From Haloferax sulfurifontis ATCC BAA-897 (GTDB taxonomy: Archaea; Halobacteriota; Halobacteria; Halobacteriales; Haloferacaceae): a stretch of 64,000 bases of DNA. Within the stretch, counting starts at the first letter, position 1, and each line of letters starts with the position of its first letter. The notes below the pieces were generated by a model. The model saw only the letters and a program-made list of their open reading frames with translations, ran no database searches and had not been told where the DNA came from. This document shows positions 18,990 through 27,769 of the stretch, piece by piece. Location of the stretch: NCBI RefSeq assembly GCF_000337835.1, contig NZ_AOLM01000018.1:62001-126000 (forward strand). The letters run 5' to 3'. A program made the translations under genes and the position numbers.

Positions 18990-20369
18990 ATGACGAACTC
19001 GGACCTCGACGCGGTCGTCGCCGCGGTCCGCGAGCGCATCGACCCCGACGAGGCGGAGCGTCGGGCGCTCGCGGACGCCGCGGCGGCGCTCGAATCCCGC
19101 GTCCACGACGCCCTCGCGGACCTGCCGGTGGACGCCGACGCGCTCCAAGTCGGCAGTACCGCCCGCGGCACGTGGCTCTCGGGCGACCGCGACATCGACC
19201 TGTTCGTGCGCTTCCCGGCCGACCTCGACCGCGAGGAACTCGAAGCGTACGGCCTCGAAGTCGGCCACTCCGTCCTCCCCGACGGCCACGAGGAGTACGC
19301 CGAACACCCCTACGTGAAAGGCGACTACGGCGGCTTCGACGTGGACCTCGTCCCCTGTTACGACGTGCCGTCCGCCTCGGACATCCGCTCTGCGGTCGAC
19401 CGGACGCCGTTCCACAACGCCTACCTGACCGAGCGCCTCGACGACGGCCTCGCGGCGGACGTGCGCGTCTTCAAGCGCTTCCTGAAGGGCATCGGTGCCT
19501 ACGGGAGCGACCTCCGAACCGAGGGCTTCTCGGGCTATCTCGCCGAACTCCTCGTGGTCGAACACGGCGGCTTCGAACCGTTGCTCCGGGCGGCCGCCGA
19601 TTGGAGCCCGCAGGTCGAGTTCGACCCGGAGGACCACGGGACGCGGCGTTTCTCCGACCCGCTCGTCGTCATCGACCCGACCGACCCCGAGCGGAACGTC
19701 GCCGCGGTCTGCTCGGCGGAGAACGTCGCGCGGCTCCAGCACTACGCCCGCGACCTGCTTTCTGACCCGCGGGAATCGCTGTTCTTCCGGCCCGACCCGC
19801 CGGCGCTCGACGCCGACGGCGTTCGCGACCACCTCGACCGCCGCGGCACCACGGCCGTCGCCGTCGTCTTCGACTGCCCGGACCTCGTGGACGACCAGCT
19901 CTACCCCCAGCTCAGAAAGTCGCTGACCGGCGTCGCCGACGGCCTCGACAGACGCGGCTTCGACGTGTTCCGACGCGCGACGTTCGCCGACACCGAAGAC
20001 GACGCCGACGGCGAGGCCGTCCTGTTCGCGGAGCTCTCGGTGGCCGAGCGCCCGACAGTCGAGCGCCACGAGGGGCCGCCGGTCCACGTCCGCCAGCACG
20101 CCGAGGGGTTCTACGGCGCGTACGAGGGCGGCGACGACCACTACGGGCCGTTTCTCGACGGCGACCGCTACGTGGTCGAGCGCGAGCGGGAGTTCACCTC
20201 GGCGACCGGCTTCCTCGAAAGCGACGCGCTGTTCGACGTGGCGCTCGGAAAACACGTGGAATCGACGCTCAAAGAAGACGGCTACGACGTTCTCGTCGGC
20301 GACGACGTGGCCGCGCTCGCCGAGTCGTTCGGTCCCGAGTTGGGTCGCTACTTCGCGCCGAGGCCGTGA
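18990..20369 (+). CDS. cca: archaeal (class I) CCA-adding tRNA nucleotidyltransferase
   Basis: A 459-residue enzyme that adds or repairs the 3' CCA end of tRNAs. The nucleotidyltransferase core shows GS (55-56) and the catalytic D-x-D (D68, D70) in GDRDIDLF. The archaeal-type palm/body (FLKGIGAYGSDLRTEGFSGYLAE) and the tail domains follow, at the usual ~440-460 residues. Neither tRNA gene next to it encodes CCA, so this activity is needed. Its 3' end overlaps the convergent deacetylase gene by 22 bp. Confidence 0.97.
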   Translation: MTNSDLDAVVAAVRERIDPDEAERRALADAAAALESRVHDALADLPVDADALQVGSTARGTWLSGDRDIDLFVRFPADLDREELEAYGLEVGHSVLPDGHEEYAEHPYVKGDYGGFDVDLVPCYDVPSASDIRSAVDRTPFHNAYLTERLDDGLAADVRVFKRFLKGIGAYGSDLRTEGFSGYLAELLVVEHGGFEPLLRAAADWSPQVEFDPEDHGTRRFSDPLVVIDPTDPERNVAAVCSAENVARLQHYARDLLSDPRESLFFRPDPPALDADGVRDHLDRRGTTAVAVVFDCPDLVDDQLYPQLRKSLTGVADGLDRRGFDVFRRATFADTEDDADGEAVLFAELSVAERPTVERHEGPPVHVRQHAEGFYGAYEGGDDHYGPFLDGDRYVVEREREFTSATGFLESDALFDVALGKHVESTLKEDGYDVLVGDDVAALAESFGPELGRYFAPRP

Positions 20370-21361
20370 GCGGCGCGCACGTCGTCGACTAGCTCGACGT
20401 TCTTCTCGTCGGGGTCTTCGTCGGGCTCCATCGCGATGCGGCCGTCGAACGTCTCGTGGACGGTCGCGACGCCCTCGGAGAGCGTGTCGAGGCCGTAGCC
20501 ACCTTCGAGGACGAACGCGATGGCGGCATCGGTCGCCGCACAGAGGTCCTGCACGCACTCGGTGAGCATCGCGTAGCCCTCGGTCGAGACGCGCATCCGC
20601 GAGATGGGGTCGTGGCGGTGGGCGTCGAAGCCGGCGCTCACGATGAACAGGTCGGGGTCGAACCGCTCGACGGCGGGCGCGATGGCCTCGTCGAACGAGT
20701 AGACGTAGTCGGCGTCGCCCGCGCCGGCGCGGAGCGGGACGTTGAGAGTGGACCCCTCGCCGTCGCCCTCGCCGGTCTCTTCGACCTCGCCCGTGCCGGG
20801 GTAGAGGCCGTCCTCGTGGATGGACGTGTAGAACACGTCGCCGCGGTCGTAGAAGATATCCTGCGTGCCGTTGCCGTGGTGGACGTCCCAGTCGAAGATG
20901 GCGACGCGCTCGGCGAGGCCGTCGTCGATGACCGCCTGCGCGGCGACGGCGGCGTTGTTGAAGAAGCAAAAGCCCATGGCGTCGTCCTCGACGGCGTGAT
21001 GGCCCGGCGGGCGGCCGAGCGAGAACGGGGTGTCGCGGCCGTCGTCACCGTCGAGCGCGGCGCGGGCGGCCCACTCCGCGAGGCCGGCGGCGGTGAGCGC
21101 GGCGTCCCACGACGCCTCCACGGCGACGGTGTCGGGGTCCCAGTTGCCGCCGCCGTCGGAACAGAAGTCGTGGAACTCGTCGACGTAGCTGTCGTCGTGG
21201 ACGGCCGCGACGGTGGATTTCTCGGCGGGCGGGGCGTCGACGTACTCGACGCCGTGGCGCTTCGCCAGCCCGCGCCGGATGGCCCGCAGTCGGTCGGCCG
21301 TCTCGGGGTGTCGCGGCCCGGTGTCGTGGTCGAGACACGTTTCGCTGTAGCCGAATTGCAT
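20348..21361 (-). CDS. hdaI: class II-type histone deacetylase family protein
   Basis: A 337-residue arginase-fold deacetylase. All catalytic features are present: H121/H122 (RPPGHHAV), zinc ligands D159 and H161 (DWDVHHGNGT) and D246 (GFDAH), and Y289 (LEGGY). The family includes AcuC, acetylpolyamine deacetylases and eukaryotic HDACs. Its ATG overlaps the stop of the histone gene by one base (TAATG), so the two are translationally coupled. Whether it acts on the histone itself or on another acetyl-lysine substrate is not shown by sequence. Confidence 0.93.
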   Translation of the reverse strand: MQFGYSETCLDHDTGPRHPETADRLRAIRRGLAKRHGVEYVDAPPAEKSTVAAVHDDSYVDEFHDFCSDGGGNWDPDTVAVEASWDAALTAAGLAEWAARAALDGDDGRDTPFSLGRPPGHHAVEDDAMGFCFFNNAAVAAQAVIDDGLAERVAIFDWDVHHGNGTQDIFYDRGDVFYTSIHEDGLYPGTGEVEETGEGDGEGSTLNVPLRAGAGDADYVYSFDEAIAPAVERFDPDLFIVSAGFDAHRHDPISRMRVSTEGYAMLTECVQDLCAATDAAIAFVLEGGYGLDTLSEGVATVHETFDGRIAMEPDEDPDEKNVELVDDVRAAHGLGAK

Positions 21362-21798
21362 TATTCGAAGAGGGAGAAGTAGGTCTCGATGTCCTCGGAT
21401 TGGACCGTCCGCCGGTCGGCGTGGTGGGCGAGCTTGACGGCGGCGCCCGCCACGTTGACGGCGTAGTCTTCGAGGATATCGGCCAGGGCGATTCGAGCGT
21501 CCATCGCGACGCGGTAGCGGTCGTCGATTCGGAGGCGAGCGATGCGGTCGATGGGGGCGATAGGGAGGGAGAGTTCGTCGCGGTCGACGACCTGTTGAAC
21601 GCCGAAATCCTCGGCCATCAACGTCTTGCGACCGTCCGCCGTCGCCCGGTCGGCGGCGTCTATCGCGAGTTCCGCGCCGCGGTCCTGAATCCGGCGGGCG
21701 AGCGCCTCGGCGGCGCCGGCGCTCACTCGCAACTCACCTGCGTTCTGCCGGATAATCGCGTCTACCGGGGCGAACGGTAGCTCGACACTCATACCCAC
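21361..21798 (-). CDS. hstA: archaeal histone with two fused histone folds
   Basis: 145 residues forming two tandem histone folds (about 1-72 and 73-145): LPFAPVDAIIRQNAG...RVSAGAAEALARRIQ and LSLPIAPIDRIARLRID...ALADILEDYAVNVAGAAVKLA. Such end-to-end 'doublet' histones are typical of haloarchaea and dimerise internally. There are no lysine-rich tails and the protein is acidic for a histone, so strong DNA compaction is doubtful. The start may be ATG 21798 or the second ATG two codons later. First gene of the histone-deacetylase pair. Confidence 0.95.
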   Translation of the reverse strand: MGMSVELPFAPVDAIIRQNAGELRVSAGAAEALARRIQDRGAELAIDAADRATADGRKTLMAEDFGVQQVVDRDELSLPIAPIDRIARLRIDDRYRVAMDARIALADILEDYAVNVAGAAVKLAHHADRRTVQSEDIETYFSLFE

Positions 21799-22007
21799 AT
21801 ATCGGGTCCGTGTGGCGTATAATCCTTTCCGTCGCGGCCCCTTCTGGATTTTATCGCACGGAGCGCTCTCGAGGAGAGGGATTTCGCTGTGAGAACCCGG
21901 AGAAACCGGACGAACAATGAGTCAGATTCGACGGCTCGCCGACGGCGGTGGGCGGTGGGCGACCAGCGACCTCCGACCGGTGACCGCCGACCGGTGGTCT
22001 CCCCGCC

Positions 22008-23477
22008 CTACCGCTGCGCGCCGGTGTGGACTTCGACCGTCTCCGCGCTGATGCGGCCGTCGGTCTCCGTCCCGGAGACGGTCACCTCGTCGCCGAGGCC
22101 GAGGTCGGCGTCGGTGTCGACGGTCTTGGTCTGCGTGCCGTCGTCGAGGATGACCGGCGTCCCGGCCTGCACGACCGTCCCGGTGAACTCGACCGACTCG
22201 CCGGCGGCCTCGGCCGCGGACGCGTCCGACGAGGACCCGCCGTTCGCGGCGGACGCACCGTCGGACGACCCGGACGACTCGGACGACCCGTCACCGGAGA
22301 ACGCGCCGAGACCCTGGTCGCTCGGCGGGCTGGGGGCCGACCCGCCGGCGTCGGTCCCGGCCGCGCCCTCGGGCGCCTCGTCCATCACGGTGACGGACGA
22401 CCGCCAGCCGGCGGAGGCCTCGAGGTCCTCCTGCCAGCCCTCTTTTATCTCCACGTCGGTGATGACGACGTAGTCCGCGAGGTCGACGTCGGCGTCCGCC
22501 TTCTCGCCCCAGAGGGCGACCCGGATGTCGCCGGTGCCGTCCTTGACGCGGATGTTTCGCACCTGCCCCTCAGAGCCGTCGTCGCGGTCGAAGGTGCGCT
22601 TGCCGTCGGCCTCGATGACGCCGCCGGCGATGTCGACCGTCTGGCCGAGTTCGAGCGTGCCGATGTCGGTCGTCTCGGGGACGTACTCGATGTCCTCGTC
22701 GATGACCTCGACCGCGCCGCGGGAGCCGACGTGGAGTTCGAGCGAGCCGTCGCGCTCGCGGACGTAGCCGTCGACGACCTCGACCGACTGGCCCGTTTCG
22801 AGCTCCTCGGCGAGGTCCGCCCGCTCGTCCCAGAGCGTGACGCGGACGCGGCCGGTCGGGTCGCCGACCGAGAGGTTCGAGACGCGACCCTCGGTGCCGT
22901 CGTCGCGGTCGAACGTTCGGACGGTTCCGGTGTCGAGAATCTTGCCTTCGAGGTTCACGTCCGAGAGGCCGAGCGCGAGGTCTTCGACGCGGTAGGTGTC
23001 GAGCACCTGCACGTCGACCTCGGCGTCGAGGTCCTCTTCGACCTTGCTGGCGCTGACTTCGACGCCGTTGTAGCCGTCTTTCGGGCGGCCGCCGATGCGG
23101 AGGACGGTGCCGACTTCGAGGTTCTCCTTCGCGCCGGCGGCCATCTCGTCCCACAGCGAGACGCGGATGCGCCCGGTCTCGTCGGCGACCTCGATGTTGA
23201 CGACCCGCCCGTCTTCGTCCTCGCCGTCGCGCTCGAACGTCCGCACCTCGCCGATGCTGACGACCTTGGCGAGGAACTTCACGTCCTCCATCCCGGGTTC
23301 GATGTCGGCGATGCCGTGTACCTCCTCGTCGCGCAGTTCGTGGGCGATGAGCATCGCCGCCGTCTCCTCGTCGGCGAGGCCGCCCATCTGTTCGACCTTG
23401 TCGTTGACCGCCGCCTCGAACTCCTCGAACTCGACATCGGTGTCGAGGTCGTCATAGACCTCCCGGATGACGCCCAT
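22008..23477 (-). CDS. rpa2: replication protein A-type single-stranded DNA-binding protein (Rpa2-like)
   Basis: A 489-residue RPA. An N-terminal helical region is followed by at least three OB folds with the recurring signature RTFDRDDG(T/S)EG(R/Q)V.N(L/I).V.D.TG.IRV.LW (near residues 80-130, 190-235 and 290-330). A low-complexity Gly/Ser/Ala linker (about 370-425) and a fourth OB-like C-terminal fold (VEFTGTVVQAGTPVILDDG) complete it. It binds ssDNA in replication and repair. No zinc finger is seen. The name follows my recollection of the essential H. volcanii homologue. Confidence 0.93.
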   Translation of the reverse strand: MGVIREVYDDLDTDVEFEEFEAAVNDKVEQMGGLADEETAAMLIAHELRDEEVHGIADIEPGMEDVKFLAKVVSIGEVRTFERDGEDEDGRVVNIEVADETGRIRVSLWDEMAAGAKENLEVGTVLRIGGRPKDGYNGVEVSASKVEEDLDAEVDVQVLDTYRVEDLALGLSDVNLEGKILDTGTVRTFDRDDGTEGRVSNLSVGDPTGRVRVTLWDERADLAEELETGQSVEVVDGYVRERDGSLELHVGSRGAVEVIDEDIEYVPETTDIGTLELGQTVDIAGGVIEADGKRTFDRDDGSEGQVRNIRVKDGTGDIRVALWGEKADADVDLADYVVITDVEIKEGWQEDLEASAGWRSSVTVMDEAPEGAAGTDAGGSAPSPPSDQGLGAFSGDGSSESSGSSDGASAANGGSSSDASAAEAAGESVEFTGTVVQAGTPVILDDGTQTKTVDTDADLGLGDEVTVSGTETDGRISAETVEVHTGAQR

Positions 23478-23669
23478 CAGGCGTCACCTCCCGGAACGAA
23501 GCGCGCGCGTCGCCGCAGACCAAACGTCGTACTCATACTATGGTCGAACAGGGAAGGGCGGCGCTTAAGCGTTGTTTTCCTCCGGATTGGAACGCGCGAG
23601 CGACGGCACGAATCGAGCGACATAGCGGGGGTGGCCGCGGCCTCGGATTTGAACCTTCGGACCCGACCG

Positions 23670-24176
23670 TCAGGCGTCCACGTCGATGCGAGCGACCTCC
23701 CGGCGGCCGTCCGCGTCGTCGTGGACGACGACCGCCCGACCGGGGAGGCCGCTCTCGAACCGGAGCGTCGCCTCGTAGCCGCGGGCGACCGGCGATTCGG
23801 CGCAGTTCTCCGCGTCGGCTCGCCCGACGGTCTCGACGACGACCGTGGCCGTGTCCGACTCCGCGTCGTAGTCGGCCCGCGCGAGTCGGGCGACGGCGCA
23901 GTCGGTCGCCCCCGAGACGCACCCGACGACGGAGACACCGGTTTCGGTCTCGGACGCGAGCGCCCCCTCGGCCGGGCAGGCGTCGGCGCGGACGGGCGTG
24001 AACGACCGCCCGACGAGTCGCGGATGACGGGGCGTCTCCGCCGGCGTCGGCGACGCGGTCCCGGTCTCGGTGCCGGTGCCCGCCGGTGACTGCTCCGCCG
24101 CGTCGCCGCCGCTCGAACACCCCGCGAGCGAGGCGCACAGCCCGGCGGTTCCGAGGAGGAGCGCGCGTCGATTCAC
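23670..24176 (-). CDS. secreted lipoprotein of unknown function
   Basis: The GTG start at 24176 gives NRRALLLGTAG followed by lipobox LAGC (C20), so a Tat-exported lipoprotein of 168 residues. A Thr/Ser/Glu/Pro spacer (to about residue 50) precedes a compact β-rich domain with four cysteines likely forming disulfides. The frame is open further upstream, but only this start places the signal peptide at the N-terminus. No known family is recognised. Transcribed alone. Confidence 0.75.
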   Translation of the reverse strand: MNRRALLLGTAGLCASLAGCSSGGDAAEQSPAGTGTETGTASPTPAETPRHPRLVGRSFTPVRADACPAEGALASETETGVSVVGCVSGATDCAVARLARADYDAESDTATVVVETVGRADAENCAESPVARGYEATLRFESGLPGRAVVVHDDADGRREVARIDVDA

Positions 24177-24323
24177 GTCCGGGACTAAGCTCGCCGGCGA
24201 AAAAGTCCTTGCGTGCGACACGCACACCGACGCCCGCCTCGTGCCGTGGTCCCGCGGTTCATTGAGAGTTCACATCGTAACCGTCTTAAGTAACCGTCGA
24301 GTACCGGAGAATGCAGTAAGACA

Positions 24324-24396
24324 GTCCTGATAGGGTAGTGGACTATCCTCCTGGCTTGCGGAGCCAGGGACCGGAGTTCAAATCTCCGTCAGGACG
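24324..24396 (+). tRNA. tRNA-Arg (GCG)
   Basis: Cloverleaf with a 7-bp acceptor stem (GTCCTGA/TCAGGAC), D-arm TAGGGTAGTGGACTA, anticodon stem CTGGC/GCCAG with loop TTGCGGA (anticodon GCG, decoding CGC), T-arm CGGAG-TTCAAAT-CTCCG and G73. Extra copies of its 3' half follow at 24496 and, eroded, at 24615. Confidence 0.95.
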
Positions 24397-24459
24397 TTTC
24401 TACGAGGAACTACACGACGAGCGAAGCGAGGAGTCCGCTCCTCGTTGAAACTCCGTTTC

Positions 24460-24523
24460 GGAGACTTGAACAGGGAGCGACCGAAGGGAGCGAGTGAGTT
24501 CAAATCTCCGTCAGGACGTTTCT
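24460..24523. repeat. tRNA-Arg 3'-half module (inverted T-arm plus direct copy of T-arm/acceptor)
   Basis: Bases 24496-24523 repeat 24374-24401 exactly (28 of 28): half of the T-stem, T-loop, acceptor 3' strand, G73 and five flanking bases. Upstream at 24460-24471, GGAGACTTGAAC is the inverted counterpart of GTTCAAATCTCC (24498-24509) with one mismatch, so the copy sits in a 12-bp-stem hairpin with a 26-base loop. Confidence 0.9.
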
Positions 24524-24580
24524 CTCTGGACCCGACCTTCGAGAGCCCTCTGTTCTCTCGGGTCGGTTCACATTCTCTAC

Positions 24581-24635
24581 GGAGACCTGAACGGCAAGCG
24601 ACTTCGTCGCGACCGGGTTCAGCGCTCGTCAGGAC
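24581..24635. repeat. second, eroded tRNA-Arg 3'-half module
   Basis: The same architecture as the module before it: GGAGACCTGAAC (24581-24592), an inner perfect hairpin GCGAC-TTC-GTCGC (24598-24610), then GGGTTCAG (24615-24622) and the acceptor remnant GTCAGGAC (24628-24635). The stop codon of the downstream minus-strand esterase (24629-24631) lies within this remnant. Confidence 0.6.
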
Positions 24636-25312
24636 TCGACGTGAGCGGCCAACCCGAGCTCCAGTTCTTCGACCCCGTCGAGTACCACGTCGGCCATGCG
24701 GCGCGCCCCGCGCTCGCTGAAGTGCGTGTCGTCGGCGACACCCTCCGGATAGTTCGGGTGTTCGCCCGGTTCGAGGTGGTTGTAGAGGCCCGTCGACTCC
24801 GCGGGACCGAGTTCCGCCAGGAGCGCCCGCGTTCGCTCGTCCATGTCGATGAACGGAACGTCGCGGTCGCGTGCGACGGTTCTCGTCAGGTCGGCGTACT
24901 CGCGGTGGGTGTCTTTCGGGACGCCGTCGTCGTCGAAGTGGCGGCGCGCGATGGACGTGAGCAACACCGGCGTCGCTCCGCGTTCGCGCGTCTCGTCGAC
25001 GAACGTCCGGAGGTTGTCGACGAACGCCGCCTCGGTCGTGTGCTGTTCCTTCGAGGGCACCTCGTCGTTGTGGCCGAACTGGACGAACACGTAGTCGGTC
25101 GCGGTCAACTGGCGGACCACGGGACGCCAGCGACCCTCCGCCAGAAACGTGCGGGTGCTCCGGCCGTTTCGGGCGTGGTTCGCCACCGCGACGGCGTCGT
25201 CGAAACAGTCGGCGAAGGGCATTCCCCACCCGGTTTCCGGGCGCTCGTTCGCCTCCTTATCGGCCATCGTGGAGTCCCCGACGAGATGAACGGTAATCGA
25301 CTCGGACGACAT
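24629..25312 (-). CDS. SGNH-family esterase, rhamnogalacturonan acetylesterase-like
   Basis: A 227-residue hydrolase with the block I motif GDSTMADK (nucleophile S14), block III QFGHND and a C-terminal DDTHFSERG carrying the Asp-His pair. The GDSTMAxK form is typical of rhamnogalacturonan acetylesterases (YesT/CE12), which remove acetyl groups from pectic polysaccharide. No signal peptide is visible from ATG 25312, so it probably acts on imported oligosaccharides or other acetylated sugars inside the cell. Its 3' end lies in a tRNA-Arg module. No pectin-degradation neighbours are present. Confidence 0.85.
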   Translation of the reverse strand: MSSESITVHLVGDSTMADKEANERPETGWGMPFADCFDDAVAVANHARNGRSTRTFLAEGRWRPVVRQLTATDYVFVQFGHNDEVPSKEQHTTEAAFVDNLRTFVDETRERGATPVLLTSIARRHFDDDGVPKDTHREYADLTRTVARDRDVPFIDMDERTRALLAELGPAESTGLYNHLEPGEHPNYPEGVADDTHFSERGARRMADVVLDGVEELELGLAAHVES

Positions 25313-25489
25313 TTCGGTAGCGCTCGTCCGGACGACGTATAGAGACACCGGCCGAGTCAATCGACGGGGGGAAACCCACCGCCTAACCGTCGCTAACGGG
25401 AGCCTACCGGCGTCAAATGCGAATCGCGAGGTCGGAGAAATCACGGAACGCCGAGCGCACTCGGCAGTCACGGACCGCGAAAAACGCGC

Positions 25490-25714
25490 TTACGCCTCGT
25501 CGTAGGGGGGTTCGAGGCCGGGCGACCGCTCGTCGTCCTCGCGGCGGCGGACCGACGAGGTCGTCCGCGACCGCTGTGGACGGGGGCGAGGCGTCTCCTC
25601 CGAGCGGGGCTTTGCGGCCCACGACCCGTGGCAGTCCCGACAGTAGTTGCCTTTGTACGACCGCGTGAACAGGTACTGCTCACCACAGCGGATACAAACC
25701 GGGGACGGAGTCAT
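25490..25714 (-). CDS. 74-residue two-CxxC zinc protein with disordered tail
   Basis: CIRC (residues 7-10) and CRDC (residues 25-28) form a compact zinc ribbon around a basic/aromatic segment (YLFTRSYKGNY). It is followed by about 45 residues rich in Arg, Pro, Glu and Ser with no predicted structure. ATG 25714 starts right at the ribbon; longer frames add unconserved sequence. Function unknown; nucleic-acid or protein binding is plausible. Confidence 0.72.
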   Translation of the reverse strand: MTPSPVCIRCGEQYLFTRSYKGNYCRDCHGSWAAKPRSEETPRPRPQRSRTTSSVRRREDDERSPGLEPPYDEA

Positions 25715-25858
25715 CGTTCGACACCTCGGACGAGGGTTTCGAGGGCATTCATGTGCTATCATACCTCATATGTTCCCGAGAGGGATAAGTATGCCAGCCC
25801 TACGTCCCGAGAGCGCGTCCTTCGCGGAATCTTTACTCGTGGACGGCGAACGGTTCGC

Positions 25859-26473
25859 ATGGACGATTCGCTTCGCGCAGGCGTCGCCATCTACAACGCG
25901 GGCGCGTTCCGGGCGGCCCACGGCGCGTGGGAGTCGCGGTGGCTGTCGCTCGAACGCGACACTGACGACGAGCGGTTCCTCCACGGCCTCATCCAGTTCA
26001 CCGCGGCGGTCCACCACGCCCGCGACGGCAACGACTCCGGCGCGGTCGGCCTCGCCCGGAGCACCCGGGAGTACCTCGACGGCCTCGGCGACGACTACCG
26101 CGGCGTCGACCTCGCCGAAGTGCGGGCGTTTCTCGCGCGCCTCGAAGCCGACCCGGGAGTCGCCGCCGCCGACCCGCTGGCGCTCCGACTCGATGGCCGA
26201 GTCGTCACGTACGACGACCTCGATTTCGACGCGGTCGCCGTCGCGGCCGAGACGCTCGCGGAGGAACTGGACGGCTACGACGAGTCGGTCGTCGCCGACG
26301 CCGTCGAATACGCCCGCGGGGAAATCGCCGAGGGAGCACAGACGCAGTTCACGGCGATGGTGTTCGATTTCGTGCGCAACGAGGCCCAGCGAGGACTGGT
26401 GTTTCAGCGATTGAGCGAGCACGTCCGCCGGCGGCGACGGCGCGAAGACGACGTGAGCGGCCTGTTCGAGTGA
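25859..26473 (+). CDS. DUF309-family helical protein
   Basis: 204 residues. The N-terminal half shows the DUF309 pattern: AGVAIYNAGAFRAAHGAWESRW, then FLHGLIQFTAAVHHARDGN and GAVGLARSTREYLDGL. A haloarchaeal C-terminal helical extension follows. The conserved His and Glu (AAHGAWE, LIQFTAAVHH) suggest a metal or small-ligand site, but no reaction is known for the family. ATG 25859 matches the family N-terminus. Confidence 0.82.
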   Translation: MDDSLRAGVAIYNAGAFRAAHGAWESRWLSLERDTDDERFLHGLIQFTAAVHHARDGNDSGAVGLARSTREYLDGLGDDYRGVDLAEVRAFLARLEADPGVAAADPLALRLDGRVVTYDDLDFDAVAVAAETLAEELDGYDESVVADAVEYARGEIAEGAQTQFTAMVFDFVRNEAQRGLVFQRLSEHVRRRRRREDDVSGLFE

Positions 26474-26500
26474 GGAGAAACCGGGGTTCCGACGCCGCGG

Positions 26501-27289
26501 TCAGGCCTCGTCCAGCGGTTCGCCCTCGAAGGTGAACTCGGCGGAGTTGTCCTGCGGGTCGTAGCCGAGCACCGCCCGAGCGCGGTCGATGGAGTAGTAC
26601 TTCCGGTCGTTGTCGGAGATGCCGTAGACGATTTCGTAGTCGTAGTCGGCCTCGATACAGCACTCGAAGAGGTGCGCGCAGTCGCGGTACGACAGCCACA
26701 TCGCCTGTCCGCGCTCGTACTCCTTCGGCGGGTGGTGCTGAGTGAGGTTGCCGATGCGGACGTTCACGACCGAGATGTCGTGGTGGTCGTGGTAGTACCG
26801 ACCGAGCGTCTCGCCGGCGGCCTTGCTCACGCCGTAGAGGTTACTCGGGCGCGGCAGTTCCGTCCCGTCGAGTCGGAACTCGTGGTGCGGGCGGTACATG
26901 TCGGGCGTCCGGTCCGTGGTCTCGTACGCCCCGACGGCGTGGTTCGAGGAGGCGAACGCGAACTTCTCGACGCCGGCGTCGACCGCGGCGTCGAACATCT
27001 GTTGGGTGCCGTCGATGTTGTTCCGGAGGACGCTGTCCCACGGCGCTTCGGGGCGCGGGTCGCCCGCGAGGTGGATGACGGCGTAGACGCCGTCCATGGC
27101 GTTTCGCACGGCGGTCTCGTCGGTGACGTCGGCGACGTACACCTCCGTGGGGTCGACCGATTCGGGTATCTTCTCGTCGGAGAGTGGCTCGCGGTCCAAA
27201 AGCCGCCAGTCGTAGGCGTCGCCGATGTGCCCTAGTATCGCCTGGCCGACGCGCCCGCCAGCCCCCGTCAGCAAAACCGGCTGGTCCAT
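26501..27289 (-). CDS. azf: NAD-dependent glucose-6-phosphate dehydrogenase (archaeal Azf, extended SDR)
   Basis: A 262-residue extended short-chain dehydrogenase with nucleotide motif TGAGGRVGQ (residues 8-16), a serine-containing segment SSNHAVGAY and catalytic Y152-x3-K156 (YGVSK). Known: the Haloferax enzyme of this type (azf, recalled as HVO_0511) oxidises glucose 6-phosphate in an archaeal oxidative pentose phosphate pathway, unrelated to bacterial Zwf. Assignment here rests on family resemblance and conserved surroundings; a generic sugar-nucleotide epimerase is the alternative. Transcribed alone, divergent from mptD. Confidence 0.88.
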   Translation of the reverse strand: MDQPVLLTGAGGRVGQAILGHIGDAYDWRLLDREPLSDEKIPESVDPTEVYVADVTDETAVRNAMDGVYAVIHLAGDPRPEAPWDSVLRNNIDGTQQMFDAAVDAGVEKFAFASSNHAVGAYETTDRTPDMYRPHHEFRLDGTELPRPSNLYGVSKAAGETLGRYYHDHHDISVVNVRIGNLTQHHPPKEYERGQAMWLSYRDCAHLFECCIEADYDYEIVYGISDNDRKYYSIDRARAVLGYDPQDNSAEFTFEGEPLDEA

Positions 27290-27389
27290 TCGGTTCTACG
27301 TCCGGCGAGGGAGGCTAAGTAAGGACCGATTCGCGCTCGCTCGCCACCTCGACCGGCGAACTTTACCCGGCGGCGGCGGAGTTCCCGGT

Positions 27390-27731
27390 ATGGTCACAGA
27401 CCCGCAGACGGCCTGCTTCGAGGCGGGCATCAAGTTCGGGACGCTCTACCACCAGTTCGCCGGGACGCCGGTCAGCCCTGACAGCGCCCGGAGCCTCGAA
27501 CGGGCCATGGCCGAGGCCATCGAGAACCAACCGTACTGCGAGTCGGTCTCGGTGCACATTCTCGACGGCGCACTGGAGACCGAACTCGCCGACTCGACCG
27601 CCGACTACACCGAACTCACGGGGCGGTTCATGGAAGTCGAGATGGAAATCGACTACGAGGGCGTCCGCGTCCGGACGGAAATGGAGATGGAAGACGGCTA
27701 CCCGCTGATGAAACTCGTGTCGGTCGAGTGA
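27390..27731 (+). CDS. mptD: archaeal dihydroneopterin aldolase (MptD family)
   Basis: 113 residues matching the archaeal MptD family (AFEAGIKxGxLYHQFxGTPV pattern seen as CFEAGIKFGTLYHQFAGTPV), followed by SARSLERAMAEAIENQPY. It cleaves dihydroneopterin to 6-hydroxymethyl-dihydropterin in tetrahydromethanopterin or folate biosynthesis. ATG 27390 gives the usual length. No other pterin gene is adjacent. Confidence 0.88.
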   Translation: MVTDPQTACFEAGIKFGTLYHQFAGTPVSPDSARSLERAMAEAIENQPYCESVSVHILDGALETELADSTADYTELTGRFMEVEMEIDYEGVRVRTEMEMEDGYPLMKLVSVE

Positions 27732-27769
27732 GGTCGGAAATCGGCCGCGACCGCGACCGAGTCGCTCGA

